NCBI GenBank assembly: GCA_937949995.1
Contig: CALFEO010000028.1
Location: 13,861-77,860 of the forward strand
Direction: 5' to 3'
DNA length: 64,000 nt
Origin: an uncultured bacterium
Lineage (GTDB): Bacteria; Patescibacteriota; Patescibacteriia; 2-12-FULL-60-25
The notes beneath the pieces are model-generated. The model made no database searches. It was not told where the DNA came from and saw only the letters and a program-made list of their open reading frames with translations. The position numbers and the translations under genes are program-made. This document shows, in pieces, positions 59,690 through 64,000 of the stretch (positions are counted from its first letter, which is position 1; each line of letters begins with the position of its first letter).

Positions 59690-60421
59690 ATGGAAAAAGA
59701 CACGATCAATAAGATTAAAAATGAGGTTGCGGAGTTTTATGAATCCGAGGGTACCGCATTTGGTCACACAAGGCATCATGTGTGGGAGTTGATGTTGGAT
59801 TTTATGGATCGTTTACAGCCCGGACAAACTTTGGTTGATGTGGGAGCCGGGAATGCGCGGTTGCTTGATGTTGTGCCTCAAGGAGTCGAGTATGTGGGGG
59901 TGGAGCCCAGTGCCTCGCTTAGAGAATTTGCCGAGCGTCGATTAGAGCAACACAATGGCGCGAAGATTGTAGATGGTGGATTTCCTAATTTGGATTTGCA
60001 GGATAGGATTGCCGATGCCGTTACCTGTATTGCCGTATTACATCACGTTCCATCTCATGAGGAACGTCTGAGATCGATTAAAGAATTGCATCGAATCCTA
60101 AAACCCGGAGGGATTATGATTTTGTCGGTGTGGAATTTGCGGGCTAAAAGGTTTTTATCATGGAACATGATAAAACATGCATGGCTTAGAATCCCCGGAT
60201 TTATTGGAGGGGATAGAGGCGATTTGCATTACATCTGGAAAGCGGGCAAAACTCCAAAGAATCGTTATGTACATGCATTTACCTTACCGGAGTTTGTGTC
60301 ACTTTTTGATAAACAAGATTGGGAAATCAAAAAAATAGGAGCTTATGACAGTAAAGGATGGACGGGCAGGTTTTGGGGGAGGAATTTGGTCGCGGTTGTG
60401 AGGAAAAAGTCTGAACCTTGA
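59690..60421 (+). CDS. Class I methyltransferase resembling Trm9/ALKBH8 tRNA wobble-uridine methyltransferases
   Basis: 243 residues. The N-terminal TAFGHTRHHVWELML matches the 'F(S/G)xTRHxxW' start of Trm9/ALKBH8; SAM motif I is LVDVGAGNARLL, followed by CIAVLHHVPSHEERLRSIKE (ALKBH8: SIAVIHH) and LKPGGIMILSVWN. Trm9 methylates cm5U34 to mcm5U34, the step after Elp3, which is encoded next door on the other strand. AGGATG precedes ATG 59690; the GTG two codons earlier is less well spaced. Its last codons enter a family C repeat (SEP-stop). Confidence 0.78.
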   Translation: MEKDTINKIKNEVAEFYESEGTAFGHTRHHVWELMLDFMDRLQPGQTLVDVGAGNARLLDVVPQGVEYVGVEPSASLREFAERRLEQHNGAKIVDGGFPNLDLQDRIADAVTCIAVLHHVPSHEERLRSIKELHRILKPGGIMILSVWNLRAKRFLSWNMIKHAWLRIPGFIGGDRGDLHYIWKAGKTPKNRYVHAFTLPEFVSLFDKQDWEIKKIGAYDSKGWTGRFWGRNLVAVVRKKSEP

Positions 60422-60530
60422 TTCGCACGATTATTTGATTAACTTGATTATCAATATGATAAATATTTAATCATATAGAAAATCAGTTTGATATCGAATT
60501 AATCAAGTGAATCAAGGTTCAGACAATTTT
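60410..60530. repeat. Family C element with inverted ends
   Basis: GTCTGAACCTTGATTCGCAC at the left and GAATCAAGGTTCAGACAAT at the right enclose about 80 AT-rich bases. The left end provides the stop codon of the methyltransferase gene. Confidence 0.85.
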
Positions 60531-60553
60531 AAAACAGCCTTGCGGCTGTTTTA
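60531..60553 (-). terminator. Terminator of the HU gene
   Basis: AAAACAGCC-TTGC-GGCTGTTTT, symmetric, with A/T runs on both sides. Confidence 0.78.
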
Positions 60554-60556
60554 TGG

Positions 60557-60922
60557 TTACATTGATGGATAGGTTGGTGTTTCGGGTTGGCTGGGCATTT
60601 CGGGAGCCGGAGCGGGGGCTTGCATGGCCGGAGCTTGATGTTTGGGAGCCTTGAGGGCATCCTTTAAGCCTTTACCCGGTTTGAATTTGGCAACGCGAAC
60701 CGGAGGAATTTGGATGTGTTCGGTTGGATTTTGCGGGTTAACACCTGTGCGTCCGGCACGAGTGCGGGCCGTAAATTGGCCGAATCCGGCGATGGTAACA
60801 TCTCCATCGTTTACAAGCTCGGAGGTGACGATATCAACGAATGATTCGACCATGTCCTCGGCTTGTTTTTTGGTGACACCCACGCGATCGGATATCACAT
60901 TGATGAGTTCTGCTTTGTTCAT
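60557..60922 (-). CDS. HU-family DNA-binding protein with Pro/Ala-rich tail
   Basis: 121 residues. MNKAELINVISDRVGVTKKQAEDMV, GDVTIAGFGQFTARTRAGRTGVNPQ and IPPVRVAKFKPGKGLKDAL are the HU fold and the DNA-binding arm with its tip Pro. The last about 30 residues (QAPAMQAPAPAPEMPSQPE) form a flexible tail unlike standard HU (about 90 residues). It bends and compacts DNA. No adjacent IHF partner. Confidence 0.94.
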   Translation of the reverse strand: MNKAELINVISDRVGVTKKQAEDMVESFVDIVTSELVNDGDVTIAGFGQFTARTRAGRTGVNPQNPTEHIQIPPVRVAKFKPGKGLKDALKAPKHQAPAMQAPAPAPEMPSQPETPTYPSM

Positions 60923-61001
60923 AGTAAAAGATTAATTATTTATACGCGAGCCCTGAAATGGGCTATTAGGTAATTATGCTCTAAGTATAGCACAATTTGG
61001 C

Positions 61002-61814
61002 TTAAATTGCAACTATTTCACGTATCTGTTGTATTTTTACGGCTTTACCAGCGTCAACATCCCAGCTGACAAATATGCCGTTGATGTCGACTTCGCCTGA
61101 TTCGGGGATTTTATACGGAGCTGTAGATTCGGCTAAAAATCGCTTAATGGAGCTATTTTTTTCAAATCCGATAACAGAGTCATGGGCGCCGACCATGCCC
61201 ACGTCTGTAATTTGTACTGTTCCATTGGGCAAGATTTTCAGGTCTGCGGTGGGCACATGAGTGTGGGTGCCAAAGACCAGGTTGGCTTTACCATCGACAT
61301 AGTGAGCGAAGGCGTTTTTTTCGCTGGTTGTTTCGGCATGAAGATCCACGATTAAGACACGTTTTGATGATTCAGAGCATTGTTCTTTCCAAAATCGGTC
61401 GAAAGAGAGGAAGATAGAGGATGGCTCCTGAGGCATGAAAAGTTGACCTTGAAGATTCAGAATACTGACTAGCGTATTTTTGATGTTGAGATGGATCCAG
61501 CCTTTTCCGGGCAGGTTTGGACCGACGTTGGCCGGGCGGATCAATCGTTGTGACCAGATCGGATCATTTAATAAAGGCAAGCCTTGTTGGTTTTCAAAAA
61601 CATGATGGCCGGATGTAAAAACATCGATGCCCGCATCGCTTATTTCTTGCAAAGTTTTTTTGGTGATACCGCGGCCGTGTGCCAGATTTTCGACATTGGC
61701 GATTGCGAGGTCGGTTTTGTATTTCAATTTTAATCCGGGGAGCGCAGCGGCAAGTGCTTGGCGTCCGATCTTGCCGACAATATCTCCAAAGATGAGGATG
61801 TTTAGTTTTGACAT
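61002..61814 (-). CDS. YmdB-family (TIGR00282) metallophosphoesterase
   Basis: 270 residues from MSKLN. ILIFGDIVGKIGR, ANVENLAHGRGIT, FTSGHHVFEN, IVDLHAETTSEK, FGTHTHVPTAD and DVGMVGAHDSVIG are the family motifs. YmdB of Bacillus is a 2',3'-cyclic nucleotide phosphodiesterase affecting biofilm and RNA decay. All metal ligands appear kept. The 15 extra upstream codons lack family similarity. No Shine-Dalgarno was seen. Confidence 0.92.
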   Translation of the reverse strand: MSKLNILIFGDIVGKIGRQALAAALPGLKLKYKTDLAIANVENLAHGRGITKKTLQEISDAGIDVFTSGHHVFENQQGLPLLNDPIWSQRLIRPANVGPNLPGKGWIHLNIKNTLVSILNLQGQLFMPQEPSSIFLSFDRFWKEQCSESSKRVLIVDLHAETTSEKNAFAHYVDGKANLVFGTHTHVPTADLKILPNGTVQITDVGMVGAHDSVIGFEKNSSIKRFLAESTAPYKIPESGEVDINGIFVSWDVDAGKAVKIQQIREIVAI

Positions 61815-61920
61815 ACGATTCTTGAAAGGACATTCGCATCTCCGTTCAAGAAGGGGCACAAGCCAAGAGATATGGCAAAGAAAGACTTGTGCGATAGAGA
61901 GTCAGATTGAGAGGGGCAGA

Positions 61921-62106
61921 TTAGGGATTGTGCAGATTTGATTCTTTGGCTGATAGAGCTTCGGATAGTTCAAAGATTACACATCCGTTGGAATCCACGT
62001 AGTAGATTCGGCGCTTTACTTGCAAATGATTGTAAATCGCGGGTTTTACTTGATCTTTGGCGATTTCGGTTTTTTTGGATTCGGTTAATAAATTGTTCTC
62101 TGTCAT
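61921..62106 (-). CDS. Small orphan protein (61 aa)
   Basis: Not recognised. 61 residues (MTENNLLTESKKTEIAK...). ATG 62106 has AAAGGAG 8 bases upstream and a TTGACT-17-TAAGAT promoter at 62159-62187; the longer frame to 62187 starts inside that promoter and is rejected. A central YYVDSNGCVIFELSEAL stretch suggests a small beta hairpin plus helix. Confidence 0.55.
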   Translation of the reverse strand: MTENNLLTESKKTEIAKDQVKPAIYNHLQVKRRIYYVDSNGCVIFELSEALSAKESNLHNP

Positions 62107-62158
62107 GAATGTACTCCTTTTGGTAATGATAATGTGCGGTGCCATTTCTCTTGCTTTA

Positions 62159-62187
62159 ATCTTAAATGCAGAGACGATTGCAGTCAA
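62159..62187 (-). promoter_or_regulatory. Promoter of the 61-residue orphan
   Basis: TTGACT, 17-base spacer, TAAGAT on the minus strand, immediately after the upstream gene's terminator. Confidence 0.65.
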
Positions 62188-62192
62188 TAAAT

Positions 62193-62215
62193 GAAAAATC
62201 TCCCGGAAGGGAGAT
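62193..62215 (-). terminator. Terminator of the 62221 gene
   Basis: ATCTCCC-GGAA-GGGAGAT stem followed by TTTTT on the minus strand. Confidence 0.87.
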
Positions 62216-62220
62216 TGTGT

Positions 62221-62844
62221 TTAGAGTGTAACCATATAATTGGTATATGGTCCGAAAGGATTGTCAAAGGCAGTGAGTTTGTGAACCGGTCTTTTGTCCG
62301 GGTACCACTCCTCGATTTTTTGATTGAGTACGGTGTGCAGGGGCGGAATATTTTCAAATTTGATTTTTTCCGTATCGGTTTCGAGCATGGCTGTTATTTC
62401 AAAATATAAATTGATTTGTTGAATGGGATTTTCATCGACAACTATGATTAATCCGGATTCGTGTTCAGCCGGGAGAATTTCGTGATGCGAAAATTGGGAT
62501 GTTTGTCCGGTTTGCGGATTCAGTATTTGATATCCGCAGGTTATACGAGGAAGAACCCTGCCAAAAATAAATCCGCTTACAGCCAAGCCTTCGGCTTCCG
62601 AAGATTCTTGGGGGATGATAATTGATTCATGCCTGCCTACTCTTGAATCAACTGAAGATATGAAATGATGAACGCGAGCATAGCCGTAAATGATCATGAC
62701 TGCATTTTCATGAACCGGATCGGAGATGCTGCTATGCATTGAATATGGTGCGGTTTCCGGAGTATCATCGAAAACAATAATGTTTTTGATTTTTTGTGAA
62801 ATTGCGATTTCAGTGATTTGTTCTGCGGTTAGCGGATTAGCCAT
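62221..62844 (-). CDS. Orphan soluble protein (207 aa)
   Basis: Not recognised. 207 residues, beta-rich (AVMIIYGYARVHHFISSV, ESGLIIVVDENPIQQINLYFE), no signal or membrane segment. AAGGAG lies 8 bases before the ATG; TTGACA promoter at 62881-62907 and terminator at 62193-62215 make it a single-gene unit. Confidence 0.65.
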   Translation of the reverse strand: MANPLTAEQITEIAISQKIKNIIVFDDTPETAPYSMHSSISDPVHENAVMIIYGYARVHHFISSVDSRVGRHESIIIPQESSEAEGLAVSGFIFGRVLPRITCGYQILNPQTGQTSQFSHHEILPAEHESGLIIVVDENPIQQINLYFEITAMLETDTEKIKFENIPPLHTVLNQKIEEWYPDKRPVHKLTAFDNPFGPYTNYMVTL

Positions 62845-62880
62845 GGAAAACTCCTTGATGTTTGTTTCCTATATGAATTC

Positions 62881-62907
62881 AGTATAATATATATCGATAC
62901 TTGTCAA
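62881..62907 (-). promoter_or_regulatory. Promoter of the 62221 gene
   Basis: TTGACA (62902-62907) with TATACT (62881-62886) at 15-base spacing; TACTGA at 17 is the alternative. Confidence 0.6.
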
Positions 62908-62911
62908 CTAT

Positions 62912-62932
62912 AAAAACCGCCAGCTTGGCGGT
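62912..62932 (-). terminator. Terminator of the 62940 gene
   Basis: ACCGCC-AGCTT-GGCGGT stem with TTTT on the minus strand. Confidence 0.8.
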
Positions 62933-62939
62933 TTATGGT

Positions 62940-63875
62940 TTAGACCAGATTGGCGCGGACAGCCCACCAGCAACAGGGGCTGTGTTCGCGTACATGAGTC
63001 AGCAACCGTACCATCCAGTTGCCTTTGTTCGTAAGAGGCGTGGTAAACAAAAGCGGATTGGAAAGCAGGCTGTCTTCGATGGCAAAAAGATCTCTCATCG
63101 GCGGATAATTCGCTTGTTCCAAGATCCAAAATACGCTTTCGCACTGGTCGCGCATGGCCAGAACCATGACAACCGTTTCGGTCAATTGTTTTTCTTGAAT
63201 GGCATTGGTTGCCGGTTCCAAGCGTAAAGCCGCGTCCGTGAGTGCGAACAATTGCTCGATATTGGCCTTGCCCAGCCGAATCAGCTGTTTGTGAGAAAGT
63301 TTTTTCGCCCAATCGGAGCCAAGTTCGCGCGCGGATTTGTTGCCGGTGCGCGCGAGCAGACCAACCAATTGCGCTATTTCATAGGGAGAATTGCTTTTGA
63401 TGCAAAATGAAGCATAGTTTTTGAGCCATTCGGGTGCGGATTGCAAGTTGGGCAAAAAATTGTCCAGCGCCGGAATTTCGATTGGTGTGTCATTATGGGC
63501 GGAGGAGATGGGCGTATCGGCTTCGTGATTGGCATTATGCGCCAGCAATCGTTCAATACCGGCGAGTTCGTTGGCATGCTCCATATCTCCAACGAGAGTG
63601 CGATGCTCGGTTTCACCGATAAGGCGGAAGTAATCGCCGATTGAAAACGGTTTAACCGAAGCCAAGTTTGCCAAACCGTATTCGGTTTGCGCCAAAAGCT
63701 GGCAACCGGAATGGAACAGATGTTCGGTGCGAATACAGCCCAATGCGCAAAGCGCTTTGAATTGACGCATGTAATGCACGTCTTCGTTCGTTCCGGTATA
63801 CATCAAAAAGTTGTCGCGAAGATTTCCTTCAGCGTCAAACAATCCGATCCAACAATGTTTGTTTGAAAGTGCCAT
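62940..63875 (-). CDS. Orphan soluble protein (311 aa)
   Basis: Not recognised. 311 residues, helical, with HIS/CYS-rich N-terminus (HYMRQFKALCALGCIRTEHLFHSGC). The C-terminal half is a run of helix pairs. AAGGAGG precedes the ATG; TTGACA-16-TATATT lies at 63912-63939. Same promoter and Shine-Dalgarno style as the neighbouring orphans at 61.9 and 62.2 kb. Confidence 0.65.
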   Translation of the reverse strand: MALSNKHCWIGLFDAEGNLRDNFLMYTGTNEDVHYMRQFKALCALGCIRTEHLFHSGCQLLAQTEYGLANLASVKPFSIGDYFRLIGETEHRTLVGDMEHANELAGIERLLAHNANHEADTPISSAHNDTPIEIPALDNFLPNLQSAPEWLKNYASFCIKSNSPYEIAQLVGLLARTGNKSARELGSDWAKKLSHKQLIRLGKANIEQLFALTDAALRLEPATNAIQEKQLTETVVMVLAMRDQCESVFWILEQANYPPMRDLFAIEDSLLSNPLLFTTPLTNKGNWMVRLLTHVREHSPCCWWAVRANLV

Positions 63876-63911
63876 CTTAACCTCCTTGAATCGCGAAAAT
63901 GCGATTCGGGT

Positions 63912-63939
63912 AATATACCTTATTAAGACGAAATGTCAA
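63912..63939 (-). promoter_or_regulatory. Promoter of the 62940 gene
   Basis: TTGACA (63934-63939), 16-base spacer, TATATT (63912-63917) on the minus strand. Confidence 0.7.
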
Positions 63940-63944
63940 CTATT

Positions 63945-64000
63945 AAGCTACCAGCCACTAGCTACCAGCCACTAGCTACCAGCCACTAGCTACCAGCCAC
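63945..64000. repeat. Family E tandem repeat running off the window end
   Basis: Units CTACCAGCCACTAG repeat about four times to the last base; the array continues beyond the window. Confidence 0.88.

Overview
The window is a chromosomal segment from a bacterium that most resembles the Candidatus Patescibacteria (CPR), probably a Parcubacteria/ABY1-type lineage. That placement is an inference from gene content: an archaeal/eukaryote-type IleRS, a short ProRS without editing domain, FemAB, DUF2207, CsoR/HMA-TauE-cupredoxin/CopA, Elp3, surface proteins with the CPR-style 'KRYVFPT...GGNVTYRPG' module, and many orphan proteins. No rRNA or CRISPR array is present. Four tRNAs are present (Ala-TGC, Arg-CCG, Lys-CTT, Leu-CAA), all with CCA encoded.

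Layout. 0-2.2 kb: end of an endonuclease Q-like gene, a Lys/Ala-rich histone H1-like protein, a membrane protein, tRNA-Ala. 2.4-6.7 kb: copper operon (csoR, HMA-TauE-cupredoxin fusion, copA) with a CsoR-type operator on the promoter. 6.7-16.3 kb: YfiH-like protein, AI-2E-type permease, small orphans, a divergent Fic protein, a metallophosphoesterase, a kinase/transporter/dehydrogenase operon, a methyltransferase. 16.6-26.1 kb: DUF2207 protein, orphans including a probable frameshifted gene and lipoproteins, a second PfkB kinase. 26.3-28.5 kb: an unassigned structured RNA with its own promoter and terminator, an IS30 element, a lipoprotein. 28.5-35.2 kb: transketolase as two genes separated by a four-helix-bundle cassette, two paralogous surface proteins, rpe and rpiB, together a non-oxidative pentose phosphate set. 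35.3-46.6 kb: ileS, a Ser/Thr kinase, ruvA, femX and a 1506-residue orphan. 46.6-54.8 kb: three tRNAs, a BKACE enzyme, an alarmone-hydrolase-like HD protein, polX, a quinone reductase, a carbonic-anhydrase-like protein, proS. 54.9-64 kb: a tandem GGDEF protein, elp3 interrupted by a DUF559 cassette, a Trm9-like methyltransferase, HU, a YmdB-type phosphodiesterase, orphans.

The main finding is a dense population of short repeats without a recognisable transposase. They fill most spaces between genes and also lie in frame inside conserved genes (tkt N-subunit, rpiB, polX, and elp3 twice). One palindromic family brackets a DUF559 (PD-(D/E)xK nuclease-like) reading frame as inverted copies inside elp3. 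A different repeat brackets a four-helix-bundle (23S-IVP-like) gene that splits the transketolase pair. These look like nuclease- or helper-associated mobile cassettes whose insertions stay translatable, comparable in outcome to Rickettsia palindromic elements.

Two gene-start styles coexist. Many conserved genes have a TATAAT-like -10 only 6-10 bases before ATG, implying leaderless mRNA. Many orphan or accessory genes have TTGACA-17-weak -10 promoters followed by a 25-50 base leader with a good Shine-Dalgarno. All functions are assigned by reading motifs, without database searches.
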